Below are positions 41,118 through 50,798 of a DNA stretch of 64,000 nucleotides, piece after piece (positions within the stretch are counted from its first letter, which is position 1; each line of letters opens with the position of its first letter). The notes below the pieces were generated by a model. That model was given only the letters and a program-made list of their open reading frames with translations, searched no databases and was not told the origin of the DNA. Location of the stretch: assembly GCA_041905405.1 (NCBI GenBank), contig JAYRLC010000018.1, positions 8,833 to 72,832 on the forward strand, read 5' to 3'. The translations under genes and the position numbers were made by a program. The stretch is from RAM1 sp041905405. GTDB taxonomy: Bacteria > Pseudomonadota > Gammaproteobacteria > Burkholderiales > Burkholderiaceae_C.

Positions 41118-43228
41118 CCGGCCTGCGCCGCCTGATGGCAGCGCAACACCATCACGCGCGCCAGCCGGTCGTCGGGGAAGGCGTTGGCCAGCGCGCGGTA
41201 GCGCTCCTCGGCCTCGGCCCATTCACCGCGCTCGAACGCGTCGTAGGCGTGGTCGGTCATGCGGCACAGGCGCTGAACGTCGGGTGATGCCTCCAGCGCC
41301 GGGTCGCCGCCGCGCGTGCCCAGCAGCTCGTACACCTGCATGTCGGCGCGCCGGCCCTTCACGGTCACAACGCCGATGCGGCGCAGCCACAACCGCTCGC
41401 CGGCCTCGCGGTACACGGCATGGCTCACGCAGATGCGCGTGCCGAACTCCTTGTTCACGCCTTCCAGGCGCGCGGCCAGGTTCACGCCGTCGCCCATGAC
41501 GGTGTAGCTCATGCGCTCCATCGAGCCCATGTTGCCCACCAGCACTGCGTCGCTGTGGATGCCCACGCGCATGTTCAGCGGGTTCAGGCCCTGGGCCTCC
41601 CATACCTGGTTGATGTCGGCCATGCGCCGCTGCGCCCGCAGCGCGGCCACGCAGGCGTGCCAGGCATGGTCGTCCAGCACGGCGGGCGCGCCCCAGAACG
41701 CCATGACGCCGTCGCCGATGAATTTGTCGATGGTGCCGTCCTCGGCGTTGACGGCCACGGTCACGGCCTCGAAGTAGGCCGACACGCGCTCCAGCAGCTC
41801 CTGCGCGGGCGTGGCCTCGGCCCAGGTCGAGAACGACTCCAGGTCGGTGAACATGATAGACAGGAACCGGCTGCGCCCGCCCAGCGCCAGCTCGTTGCCC
41901 GAGCCGATCAGCTGGCGCACCAGCCCCCGCGGAACGAAGGCCGAGAACGCGCCGATCGCGCCCTGCAGCGTGTTGACCGATTCGGCCAGCGCGCTGATTT
42001 CGCGGATGGGCGAGCGCACCGGTGCGCCTGTCGGCGGCTCGAAGTTCTGCACGCGCGCCACCTGCGCCGCCAGCTGCTCCAGCGGCCGCGCGATGCGGCG
42101 CGACAGCAGGTTGATCAGCAGCACCTGCAGCGCAATGGCCGCCAGGCCAAAGATCAGCAGCTTGCGGTTGTTGGCGCGAAAGTCACCGACAAAGTCTTCC
42201 AGCGGCGCGACGATGACCACCTCCCAGGTCTTGCCGAATTCGCGCGGGAAGGGGGAGAACAGCGCCACGTATTCCTCGCCCGCGTGGGTGAAGGTGAACT
42301 GGTTCGCCGCCGCGGCGCCCCCCTGCCCCGCCTGCGCGCTGCGCATGCCCACGGCCAGCGCGGGGCGGGGGTCGGCCAGCTCGTTCAGCCGGGCGCGGAT
42401 CAGCGCGCCGCCCGCGTCGCGTCGCAGCGCCTGCTGCGTGTCGGGGTGCGCCACCACCAGCCCGTCGCTGTCGGCCACGAGCGAGATCGAGTGCGGGCTG
42501 ACCGGCCGCTCTTTCAGGTACTGCGACAGGCTGTCCAGCAGGATGTCGATGGCCACCACGCCCACCAGCGCGTCGCCGCTGTAGAACGGCATGGCCACGG
42601 TCACGCCCGGCAGGCCCGTGGTGGCGTAGATGTAGGGGTTGGAGATGACCAAGCCCTTGCGGTCCACCGCGTCCTTGTACCAGGGGCGCGTGCGCGGGTC
42701 GTAGACGGCGGCGGCGCCAGCATCGCCCAGTACGGCGTCGTTCCTGCCCAGGAAGGTGTACCGGTCCTGGGGCGCGCCCGCAGCGCGGCGGTCGATCCAG
42801 CGCGTGGCGAACAGCGTGCCGGCCGGCGGCGCGTTGTTGAACACCTTGAACTGCGGCGGCACGCGCAGCGCCATGCGGTAGGAGCCGTCGGCAAAGCCGA
42901 CGTAGACGCTGGAGATGTTGGCGTTCTGCGCAGCGGTTTCCAGCATGGACGGCAGCGCGCGCGCGTCGCGATAAAAGTCGGGCTGGGCCGTGGCCACGCG
43001 CGCGGCCACACGCACGGCAGCGGCCAGCGGGTTGAGCAGCGCCTCGGTCTGCGCAATGGTTTCCAGCCGCGCCCGCTCCACGGTCTGCGCCGCCGTCTGG
43101 CGCGCCATGCGGTCGTTGGACAGGTAACCCACCCAGATCGCCGCGCCGAAGACCGGCAGCACCATGGCGACGAACAGCATGACGATGCTGGGGCGAAGAC
43201 GAACGACGCCGATGCGTGACCAGTCCAT
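41096..43228 (-). CDS. Cache-HAMP adenylate cyclase (class III)
   Basis: A 710-residue membrane receptor cyclase. A first helix (about 11-33) and a second (about 350-372, LLIFGLAAIALQVLLINLL) bracket a periplasmic double Cache domain (about 40-330). HAMP follows (about 372-425), then a class III cyclase domain (about 460-645). Metal ligands are in SIMFTDLESFSTW and KFIGDGVMAFWGAP. The Lys of KFIGD favours ATP as substrate. Transition-state Asn and Arg are in GDGVNLAARLE. It probably turns a small-molecule signal in the periplasm into cAMP. Convergent overlap with the WYL gene. Confidence 0.92.
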   Translation of the reverse strand: MDWSRIGVVRLRPSIVMLFVAMVLPVFGAAIWVGYLSNDRMARQTAAQTVERARLETIAQTEALLNPLAAAVRVAARVATAQPDFYRDARALPSMLETAAQNANISSVYVGFADGSYRMALRVPPQFKVFNNAPPAGTLFATRWIDRRAAGAPQDRYTFLGRNDAVLGDAGAAAVYDPRTRPWYKDAVDRKGLVISNPYIYATTGLPGVTVAMPFYSGDALVGVVAIDILLDSLSQYLKERPVSPHSISLVADSDGLVVAHPDTQQALRRDAGGALIRARLNELADPRPALAVGMRSAQAGQGGAAAANQFTFTHAGEEYVALFSPFPREFGKTWEVVIVAPLEDFVGDFRANNRKLLIFGLAAIALQVLLINLLSRRIARPLEQLAAQVARVQNFEPPTGAPVRSPIREISALAESVNTLQGAIGAFSAFVPRGLVRQLIGSGNELALGGRSRFLSIMFTDLESFSTWAEATPAQELLERVSAYFEAVTVAVNAEDGTIDKFIGDGVMAFWGAPAVLDDHAWHACVAALRAQRRMADINQVWEAQGLNPLNMRVGIHSDAVLVGNMGSMERMSYTVMGDGVNLAARLEGVNKEFGTRICVSHAVYREAGERLWLRRIGVVTVKGRRADMQVYELLGTRGGDPALEASPDVQRLCRMTDHAYDAFERGEWAEAEERYRALANAFPDDRLARVMVLRCHQAAQAGQAVLPE

Positions 43229-43315
43229 GGCGACCCCTCGTTTGTGGTTGTCGCCGGATGATAGACGGGTCTTGTTGTTGGCCTTTGGCTCTCTGGCCCG
43301 CGGGGTGGCGGCGAC

Positions 43316-43389
43316 GGTGCCCTCCTCCGCGAATGTCCTCCGAACCGGCTTCGCCGGTTCTCCCCCTTTATTTCGCTGCGGAGGGCACC
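43316..43389. repeat. Nested inverted repeat between pseudogene and cyclase
   Basis: Outer arms GGTGCCCTCCTCCGC (43316-43330) and GCGGAGGGCACC (43378-43389) pair with a three-base bulge. Inside is a perfect hairpin, GAACCGGC-TTC-GCCGGTTC (43342-43360). This gives a compact REP-like structure in a 176-base gene-free gap. Confidence 0.6.
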
Positions 43390-43404
43390 ATCACCACCAC
43401 CCCG

Positions 43405-44348
43405 CTACAACTGAGGTCTGCGAGCGGCAGAATGCCGAAGCGCTCCATTACTGTCAGGAAAGTGGATAGACAGCGCCCTATTCAACTCAGTTCCAAGTTG
43501 AAGCATCAAGACCGACAAGCGATCAGCTTCTGTGCCAAAAAATTCGAAGAACTCCACCTGAGGATAGGAAACCGATTTACCTCTGCCGCGAAATTCGAAA
43601 CTTGGCAAAACTACTGCGTAGCGATTCGCGCAGATAGATCGCAATCGTTCATTCAAGCCAGCACGAATGACGCCGCGGTGCTTGCTGTGATTGACTGCTG
43701 ATGCGAGATGGGGAAATGCACCTTCTTCGGCAATGCGGTTCAACAGCGAAATTACGCCAGCAGCATGATCATGTCGTCGGAGCCGGTTGATGACCCTGGC
43801 AGGGGTTATCTCAACTACAGGTATGGCCCGTGGCCCCCGATGCATATCAAATGCGTAGTAAATCAGGTGCGCCACGATTCGTAGACCGAGTGCAGACTCT
43901 GAAGAAAAGCAACTACATAAGCCTGAACCCTGAGGTTGAACTCGTGCAGGGCATCGCAAAACTCCTCGTCACCGCGAAGCCAAGAGCGCATCATCGACCT
44001 GTTGGCCAGCCACGTGGCGGAAAAATCGTCAAACAGCTTCTTGGCGTCGTGATAGTGAATGCGGGCGTAGTCCAAGCGTCCAGTACATGAGTGCAACGCA
44101 GGCTGAATATTCACCCATTGCCTTTTGCCCAGCGCCGACATGATCATGTCGGCTGTTTGCCCTTTGTCCCAGCTCAGCGTATCCATCGCAACCTCCTGAT
44201 AGCCTGTTTCGGCTTTGGGAATCATTTGATTTCGCGAATTCAGCGGTTCTCTCGCAGCGAACAAGGATTCTTTCATTTCCCTGGCTGCTTGGTACAGAAG
44301 AGCTTGTTCCGTCTCTACTCCCGGGTATTCAACTGCTTCGATGAGCAT
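43405..44348 (-). pseudogene. Frameshifted hypothetical gene
   Basis: Two overlapping minus-strand frames form one broken protein. The first (44348-43863, 161 residues from MLIEAVEYPGVETEQ) ends LQSLHSVYESWRT. The second (in frame to 43405) continues at VAHLIYYAFDMHRGPRAIP and runs to NHSKHRGVIRAGLNE and VSYPQVEFFEFFGTEADR. Inserting one base near 43872-43878, for example reading GAA ATC GTG for GAATCGTG, joins them as HSVYEIVAHLIYYAF. The family is a poorly characterised one that may be HEPN-like. Function unknown. The alternative is a sequencing error. The G+C content looks lower than in the neighbouring genes, suggesting acquisition. Confidence 0.7.
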
Positions 44349-44366
44349 TCACCCTGCCGGCAGGCT

Positions 44367-44458
44367 CGGACGGGTGGGGCACTCTGCGCAGCGGCATAAA
44401 GGAGGAGGGGGCGAAGCCCCCGGGGGACAGCCGCGGAGCAGAGTGCCCCGCCCGTCCG
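44367..44458. repeat. Inverted repeat with inner hairpin
   Basis: The arms CGGACGGGTGGGGCACTCTGC (44367-44387, first base to last, 21 positions) and the matching right arm (44438-44458) pair with one mismatch. Between them GGGGGCGAAGCCCCC (44407-44421) forms a small hairpin. The element lies in the 140-base gap between the frameshifted gene start and the 3' end of the efflux operon. It may end transcription of that operon, although no T-run follows. Confidence 0.65.
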
Positions 44459-44488
44459 GGCCCGAAGAAGCGCAGGCGAGAGAGAAAC

Positions 44489-45907
44489 TCAGCGCGGCGA
44501 GGTTTCAGGAACCCAGCCGCCACCCAACGCACGGAACACATCCGCCTGCGCCGCCGCCAGCGCACGCTGCTGATCAGCCAGCTGCGACTGCGCGGCCAGC
44601 GCGATGCGCTGCGCCTCGATGGCTTCCAGGCGGGCGGACTCGCCCGCGTCCACGCGCAGCTGCGTCAGGCGCGATGCCTGGCGCAGCGCGTCGGCGCGCT
44701 GGCGGGCCAGCGTGAGCGACGCGGCCGCCTCGGCTTGTGCCTCCAGCGCGTCACGCACTTCGCGGAAAGCGCGTGCGACGGCGTCACGGTAGTCCAGCTC
44801 GGCCTGGCGCTGGCGGGCCAGTGTGGCTTCGCGGTTGGCATCCAGCCGGCCCGCGTTCCAGATCGGCTGTGTGAGCGACGCAACCAGGCCCCACACGGTG
44901 GACGGGCCATCGAGCAGGTTGGACAGGTCGTTGCTGGCCTTGCCCAGGTTGGCGCTCAGCGCCACGCCGGGCAGGTAGGCGGCGCGGGCCACTTCGATGC
45001 GTGCGCCGGCGGCGCGCAGGCGCGCCTCGGCCGCGGCGACGTCGGGGCGCTGCTGCAACAGCGTGGACGGCAGGCCGGCCGGCACGCCACCGGCCACGGC
45101 CAGCGGCTGCGCGGGCGCGGCGATGGACGCGTCCCACACGGCGCGCGGCGAACGGCCCAGCACGGTGGCCAGCGCGCGCGACGTTTCACCGCGCGCACGG
45201 TCCAGCTTGAGCAGCTGGCTTTCGTTGCCGGCCAGTTCAGCCTCGACCTGGCTCAGGTCCAGCTGCGACAGTTCGCCGCCCTGCGCGCGCAGGCGCTGCA
45301 GGCGCACGCCGTCGCGCTGACCCACCACCGTTTCGCGGAACGCCGCCGTCTGCGCATCGATGGACTGCACGGCCGCATAGGCCTGCACGACCTGCGCGGC
45401 CAGCGCGGTGCGCAGTGCGTCGCGGTCCAGCGTCAGCGCGGCCAAGTCCTCGCGCGCGGCGCGGCTGCCTGCGGCCAGGCGGCCCCACAGGTCCACTTCC
45501 CACGACACGTTCAGGCCGATGTTGAAGTTGTTGGCGGTGACCGGCGCGGGCAGGCCCGCGTTGGCGCCGCTGCGCTGGCGCGCGGCGCCGGCGGTGGCAC
45601 CTACAACCGGCAGCGCGTCGGCACGGGCCAGGCGCACCAGCGCGCGCGATTCGTCGATGCGCGCGGCCGCGCGGGCCAGGTCGGTGTTGTTGGCCAGGGC
45701 CTCGGTCACCAGCGCGTTCAGTTGCGCGTCGCCGTACAGCGTCCACCAGTCCGGCTTGACGGGCTGCTGTTCAGGCGCGGTGGCGACCGGCAGCTCCATC
45801 GTGGTGTTGGGCGTGGGCGTCGGCGGAGCGCCAGCGCAGGCGGCCAGGAACACGGGCAACGCCAGTGCGGCCAGTTTCCAGTGAGATGTCATGTTCAGCG
45901 CTTTCAT
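44489..45907 (-). CDS. RND efflux outer-membrane lipoprotein (NodT/OprM family)
   Basis: A 472-residue outer-membrane channel with a lipoprotein signal (LPVFLAAC lipobox), two repeats of the OEP fold, and family motifs DWWTLYGD, SWEVDLWGRL, LQQRPDVAAAEARL and ALGGGW at the C-terminus. It starts within the RND pump gene (ATGA overlap) and is the last gene of the operon. It forms the outer part of a tripartite drug or solvent exporter. Confidence 0.94.
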   Translation of the reverse strand: MKALNMTSHWKLAALALPVFLAACAGAPPTPTPNTTMELPVATAPEQQPVKPDWWTLYGDAQLNALVTEALANNTDLARAAARIDESRALVRLARADALPVVGATAGAARQRSGANAGLPAPVTANNFNIGLNVSWEVDLWGRLAAGSRAAREDLAALTLDRDALRTALAAQVVQAYAAVQSIDAQTAAFRETVVGQRDGVRLQRLRAQGGELSQLDLSQVEAELAGNESQLLKLDRARGETSRALATVLGRSPRAVWDASIAAPAQPLAVAGGVPAGLPSTLLQQRPDVAAAEARLRAAGARIEVARAAYLPGVALSANLGKASNDLSNLLDGPSTVWGLVASLTQPIWNAGRLDANREATLARQRQAELDYRDAVARAFREVRDALEAQAEAAASLTLARQRADALRQASRLTQLRVDAGESARLEAIEAQRIALAAQSQLADQQRALAAAQADVFRALGGGWVPETSPR

Positions 45908-48900
45908 CGTGCGCCCTCCCGGTTGGCAGCGGCGGCCGTGGCGCGTTCATGCGCCACGCGCGCCTCGTCCTGCATCTGCTGCGTGCTGCGCGGCTCGCGC
46001 AGTTTGCGGTCCACGATGATGCGGAAGAACATCGGCACAAAGAAGATCGCCAGGAACGTGGCGGCCAGCATGCCGCCCATCACGCCCGTGCCCACCGAGT
46101 GGCGCGCGCCCGCGCCCGCGCCGCTGGAGATCGCCAGCGGCAGCACGCCCAGGATGAACGCCAGCGACGTCATGATGATGGGACGGAAGCGCAGGCGCGC
46201 GGCCTCCAGCGCGGCGGCCGATGCCGACATGCCCTCGCGGTGTTTCAGCTCGGCGTACTCCACGATCAGGATCGCGTTCTTGGCAGCCAGGCCCAGCAGC
46301 GTGACCAGGCCGATCTGGAAGTACACGTCGTTGGTCATGCCGCGCAGCCACACGGCCGCCAGCGCGCCAAAGATGCCGAACGGCATGGCCAGCAGCACCG
46401 AGAACGGCAGTGACCATTTCTCGTACTGCGCCGCCAGGATCAGGAACACCATGACGGCGGCCAGCGCCAGCGCGATGCCCGACGTGCCCGACGAACGCTT
46501 CTCTTGATACGACGCGCCGCCCCAGTCGAAGCTGAAGTCCGGCGGCAGCGTTTCACGCGCGACCTTTTCCACCGCGGCAATTGCCTGGCCCGAGCTCACG
46601 CCCGGCGCACCCTGGCCAAACAGCTTGACCGACGGCAGGTTGTTGAAGCGGTCCAGCGTTTCGGGACCGGATGAGTAGCTCACCTTGGCCAGGGCAGACA
46701 CGGGGATCATCTCGCCCTTGTCCGAACGCACCCACATGCGGCCGATGTCGTCGGGCCGCTTGCGGTAGCTGGCATCCGCCGACATCAGCACCTGCCAGGC
46801 GCGGCCGTATTTGTTGAAGTCGTTCACGTAGGCGCTGCCCATGGTGGCCGACAGCGTGTTGAACAGTTCGTCCACCGGCACGCCCAGCGCCTTGGCGCGC
46901 GCACGGTCCACGTCCACGCGCAACTGCGGTGCATTGGCACGCCACAGCGACTGCACGCCGGCCAGTTGCGGCTCCTTGGCCACGGCGGCCTGGAACTGGC
47001 CCATGACCTCGGCCATGCGGGCCGCGCCGCCTTCGCCGCGGTTCTGGATATAGAACTCAAAGCCCCCCGCGGTCCCCAGGCCGAAGATCGGTGGCGGGTT
47101 GAAGGCCAGCACCAGCGCTTCCTTGATATGTCCCGTTTTGCCGAACAGCTCGCCGACCAGCGCCTGCACCGGCACCTTGCGTTCGTCCCAGTGCTTTTGC
47201 GTGACGAAGATGGTGGCCGCGTTGTTGCGGTAGCCGCCGCCCAGGAAGTCAAAGCCCGCGAAGGCAATCACGTCCTGGTTGTCGGGGTTGCTCTTGATGA
47301 TCTCGGTCACTTCGGCCGTCACCTTGTCGGTGCGCTCCAGCGACGAGCCGTCGGGCAGGATCACCGCGGCGATGTAGAAGCCCTGGTCTTCGTCGGGCAC
47401 CAGCGAGCCGGGCGTGGCCTTCCACAGTCCGAAGGTGATGGCGACCATGCCCCCAAACAGCAGGATGCCCAGCGCCGCGCGCCGCACCATGAAGCCCACG
47501 CCGCCCACGTAGCGGTGCGTGATGCGGCCGAACACACGGTTAAACGCCTGGAAGAACCTGCCGGGTTGCTTGTGCTCGCGCTTGAGGATCAGCACGCACA
47601 GCGCGGGCGTGAGCGTCAGCGCCACGACGCCCGAGATGACCACGGCGATCGCAATCGTTACCGCGAACTGGCGGTACAGCTCGCCGGTCAGCCCGCCCAG
47701 GAAGGCGATGGGCACGAACACCGCGCACAGCACCAGCACGATGGCGATCACGGGGCCGGTGACTTCCTGCATGGCCCTGACCGCCGCTTCGCGGGCGTGC
47801 AGGTGCTCTTCATGCATGATGCGCTCGACGTTTTCCAGCACGACGATGGCGTCGTCCACCACGATGCCGATGGCCAGCACCATACCGAACAGCGTCAGCG
47901 TGTTGATCGAATAGCCCAGCAGCAGCAGGCCCGCAAAGGTGCCAATCAGCGACACCGGCACGGCCACCACGGGGATCAGCGTGGCACGCCAGTTCTGCAG
48001 GAAGATGAACACCACCAGCACCACCAGCACCATGGCTTCGCCCAGCGTCTTGACCACTTCGCGGATGGACACTTCGACAAAACGCGTGGTGTCGTACGGG
48101 ATCGAGTACGTCAGCCCCTGCGGGAAGCGGGTGGCCAGGTCGGCCACGGTGCGCTCCACGTCCTTGCCCACATCAATGGCGTTGGCGCCCGGCTGCAGGA
48201 ACACGCCGATCAGCGTGGCGGCTCGGCCGTTGACCTTGCCTTTGAAGTCGTAGTCCTTGGAGCCCAGCTCCACACGCGCCACATCCACCAGCCGCACGGC
48301 CGAGCCGTCGGGGTTGGAGCGCACGATGATCTGCTCGAACTGCGCGGGCTCGGACATCCGGCCCTGCGTGGTGATGGAGTACACCATCTCCTGCGGACCG
48401 CCCGTGGGCGTCTGGCCCACCTTGCCGGCCGTGAACTGCGCGTTCTGCTCGTTGATGGCGCGCGACACGTCACCCGGCGTCACCTTCAGCTGCGCCAGCC
48501 GGTCGGGCTTGAGCCAGATGCGCATGGCGTAGTCCTTGGCGCCGAAGATCTGCACGTTGGTCGTGCCCGGCACGCGCTTGAGCGCGTCCAGCACGTTCAG
48601 CGTCACGTAGTTGCTGGTGGCCAGGTCGTCGAAGCGGCCGTCGGTCGAATAGAACGCCAGCACCTGCAGGAACGATGACGAGCCCTTTTCGACCGTCACG
48701 CCCTGGCGGCGCACTTCCTGCGGAAGCTTGGCTTCGGCCTGCTTGACGCGGTTGTTCACGTTCAGCGCGGCCTGGTCGACGTTGGTGCCGATGTCGAAGG
48801 TCACCTGGATCTGCACCACGCCGTTCGATGTCGACGTGGAGTTCATGTAGATCATGCGCTCCACGCCATTGATGGCGTTTTCGATGGGCGCGGCCACGGT

Positions 48901-49080
48901 CTGTTCGATCACCTCGGCGCTCGCACCGGGGTAGATGGCGGTGACCGTCACCACGGGGGGCGCGATCTCGGGGTACTGGGCGATCGGCAGCGCACGCATC
49001 GCGGCAAGACCCGCGATGACGATGAAGACCGACAGCACCGCCGCAAAAATGGGGCGGTCAATAAAGAAGCGGGAAAACAT
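45904..49080 (-). CDS. RND efflux inner-membrane transporter (AcrB/MexB type)
   Basis: A 1058-residue proton-driven pump of the HAE-1 group: MFSRFFIDRPIFAAVLSVFI at the N-terminus, twelve expected helices, two large periplasmic loops, and the proton-relay Asp pair in GIVVDDAIVVLENVERIM. The second half has PFGIFGALAAVWLRGMTNDVY and GLAAKNAILIVEYAE. The full length excludes truncation. It follows the adaptor gene by 15 bases. Substrates are likely drugs, detergents or aromatic compounds, not defined by sequence. Confidence 0.96.
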   Translation of the reverse strand: MFSRFFIDRPIFAAVLSVFIVIAGLAAMRALPIAQYPEIAPPVVTVTAIYPGASAEVIEQTVAAPIENAINGVERMIYMNSTSTSNGVVQIQVTFDIGTNVDQAALNVNNRVKQAEAKLPQEVRRQGVTVEKGSSSFLQVLAFYSTDGRFDDLATSNYVTLNVLDALKRVPGTTNVQIFGAKDYAMRIWLKPDRLAQLKVTPGDVSRAINEQNAQFTAGKVGQTPTGGPQEMVYSITTQGRMSEPAQFEQIIVRSNPDGSAVRLVDVARVELGSKDYDFKGKVNGRAATLIGVFLQPGANAIDVGKDVERTVADLATRFPQGLTYSIPYDTTRFVEVSIREVVKTLGEAMVLVVLVVFIFLQNWRATLIPVVAVPVSLIGTFAGLLLLGYSINTLTLFGMVLAIGIVVDDAIVVLENVERIMHEEHLHAREAAVRAMQEVTGPVIAIVLVLCAVFVPIAFLGGLTGELYRQFAVTIAIAVVISGVVALTLTPALCVLILKREHKQPGRFFQAFNRVFGRITHRYVGGVGFMVRRAALGILLFGGMVAITFGLWKATPGSLVPDEDQGFYIAAVILPDGSSLERTDKVTAEVTEIIKSNPDNQDVIAFAGFDFLGGGYRNNAATIFVTQKHWDERKVPVQALVGELFGKTGHIKEALVLAFNPPPIFGLGTAGGFEFYIQNRGEGGAARMAEVMGQFQAAVAKEPQLAGVQSLWRANAPQLRVDVDRARAKALGVPVDELFNTLSATMGSAYVNDFNKYGRAWQVLMSADASYRKRPDDIGRMWVRSDKGEMIPVSALAKVSYSSGPETLDRFNNLPSVKLFGQGAPGVSSGQAIAAVEKVARETLPPDFSFDWGGASYQEKRSSGTSGIALALAAVMVFLILAAQYEKWSLPFSVLLAMPFGIFGALAAVWLRGMTNDVYFQIGLVTLLGLAAKNAILIVEYAELKHREGMSASAAALEAARLRFRPIIMTSLAFILGVLPLAISSGAGAGARHSVGTGVMGGMLAATFLAIFFVPMFFRIIVDRKLREPRSTQQMQDEARVAHERATAAAANREGAR

Positions 49081-49095
49081 GCGGTCGCTCCCGGC

Positions 49096-50376
49096 TTACT
49101 TGGACGCGGCCTTGGCGGGGGCGCTGGCGCCGGCGGCCGGCGCACTCACGCCACCCGCAGGAGCACTGGCACCAGCCTGCGGCTGGGGCGCCGCCACCTG
49201 CACCGGCGCACCGGGCCCGATGCGCATGACGCCGTCCACGATCACCGTGTCGCCCTGCTTGAGTCCGCCGTTGACCAGCCACTGGTCGCCCACCTGCTCG
49301 CCGACCTGCACGGGGCGGATCTGCGCCTTGTTGTCCTGCACCAGATAGACGAACTTGCCCTGCGGGCCTTCGAGCACGGCGCGCGTGGGCACCTTGACTG
49401 CGGACGGGCGCACCGCGCCCTGCAGGCGCACGCGCACGAACTGGCCGGGCTTGAGCAGGCCGTCGCCGTTGGGCACCTCGGCCTGAGCCTCGGTCGTGCC
49501 GGTCTGCGTGTTGACCCGTGCGTCGGTGAACTGCAGCTTGCCCTTGCGCTTGAGCACGGTGCCGTCGGCCAGCACCACTTCCACGTCGAACGCGCCGCCC
49601 TTGGGCAGCGTCAGGCGGCCGGCTTCGGACTCCTGGCGCCAGCGCATCTGGTCGGTGTCGGCGATGCCAAAGCGGATCAGCGCCGGGTCGGTCTGCGTGA
49701 TGGACGTGAGCAGCACCTGCGGGCCGGACACCAGCGTGCCCTCGGACACCTGCGAGCGGCCGATGATGCCGCCGATGGGCGCCTCGACCCGGGTGTAGCC
49801 CAGGTTCAGCGCGGCTTCGGCGCGGCGGGCCTGCGCACCCTTCAGGTCGGCGCGGGCGATGGACTCGGCCGAGACGGACTCGTCGTAATCCTTCTGGCTC
49901 ACAGCCTTGGCCTCGAACAGCGGCTTCAGGCGCGCCTGCGTGCGCGTGGCCTGGCCCAGCCGGGCTTCGGCGGACGCCACGTCGGCGTCGGCGCGGTCCA
50001 ACGCGGCCTTCAGCGGCTCGGGGTCCAGCGTGTACAGCGACTGGCCGCGCGAGACGGAGGTGCCTTCGCGGAAGTTGCGCTTGAGCAGGATGCCCGAGGT
50101 GCGGGCGCGGACCTCGACCTCGCGGGAGCCGGCGGCCTGCCCTACATATTCATAGCTGGCCGGCAGCGGCGCCAGCGCCACCTGCATCACTGACACGGCC
50201 GCCGGCGGCATGCCGCCGCCCGGGCCGCCGTGGCCGCCCGCCCCCCCGCCACCGCCGCCGCAGGCGGCCAGTGCCGCGGCCGCCGTGACGGCGATCAGCG
50301 GCAAGCGCAAGGAAGAAACCGGGGGAATGGAAGAAACGAATGCGGTGTACAGGCGTGCAAGAGGTGCGGACGGCAT
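49096..50376 (-). CDS. RND efflux periplasmic adaptor (AcrA/MexA type)
   Basis: A 426-residue membrane-fusion protein. The lipoprotein-like signal ends LAALAACGGG, followed by a long Gly-rich linker. The barrel-sandwich and hairpin domains are visible (ASYEYVGQAAGSREVEVRARTSGIL, then a coiled hairpin with ASAEARLGQATRTQARLKPLF). The C-terminus is a low-complexity Ala/Pro tail. The ATG at 50376 was chosen; the frame is open to a TTG at 50439 but that part is not signal-like. First gene of the three-gene efflux operon. No regulator is adjacent. Confidence 0.93.
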   Translation of the reverse strand: MPSAPLARLYTAFVSSIPPVSSLRLPLIAVTAAAALAACGGGGGGAGGHGGPGGGMPPAAVSVMQVALAPLPASYEYVGQAAGSREVEVRARTSGILLKRNFREGTSVSRGQSLYTLDPEPLKAALDRADADVASAEARLGQATRTQARLKPLFEAKAVSQKDYDESVSAESIARADLKGAQARRAEAALNLGYTRVEAPIGGIIGRSQVSEGTLVSGPQVLLTSITQTDPALIRFGIADTDQMRWRQESEAGRLTLPKGGAFDVEVVLADGTVLKRKGKLQFTDARVNTQTGTTEAQAEVPNGDGLLKPGQFVRVRLQGAVRPSAVKVPTRAVLEGPQGKFVYLVQDNKAQIRPVQVGEQVGDQWLVNGGLKQGDTVIVDGVMRIGPGAPVQVAAPQPQAGASAPAGGVSAPAAGASAPAKAASK

Positions 50377-50594
50377 GGCAGGGTTTGCGATTGTTGGGAG
50401 CCTTTCAGGCACCGCAGCCGGTGGGCAGCGGTGATGCAAAAGCTCTCAGGGTTGGACCGGATCGGAAGCGGACGCAAAGTCTACAGAAATCGTCGGATTT
50501 CTGCCGCGAGTGTCTTCAGCGGCCGTGACCGAACCTGTCAGGAGCGCGCGCATCCCCTCTGCGCGCGCGCCTCATGCACGCCTGCGGTGCAGCG

Positions 50595-50762
50595 TCAGAC
50601 GCGGGCCGGCGGGCTCGGATCGCCCGGCAGTTTCATTGGCGCCACGGGCCCACGCTCTTCTTCCACCGGTGGGGGCGTGGGCTTGGGCTCGCCGGGCGCA
50701 CCAGGGTCGGGCGTGATCGGCGGCAGGGGTTCGGGCGGGGGAAGGTTGGGATCGGTAGCCAT
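50595..50762 (-). CDS. Small Pro-rich protein, unrecognised
   Basis: A 55-residue frame, MATDPNLPPPEPLPPITPDP and onward, rich in Pro and acidic residues, with no membrane segment. It lies 36 bases downstream of a second small frame of similar composition, suggesting a two-gene unit. It appears intrinsically disordered. No function is known. It could be a spurious frame in G+C-rich DNA, but the consistent composition and tandem layout favour a real gene. Confidence 0.4.
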   Translation of the reverse strand: MATDPNLPPPEPLPPITPDPGAPGEPKPTPPPVEEERGPVAPMKLPGDPSPPARV

Positions 50763-50798
50763 GCTGTCAGCAGGGTTCCTGCAACTTGTTGCTGTCAC

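Noticed and set aside
49096..50439. Longer adaptor protein starting at a TTG at 50439
   Set aside because: The extra 21 residues are not signal-like and would precede a good ATG followed by a normal lipoprotein signal.
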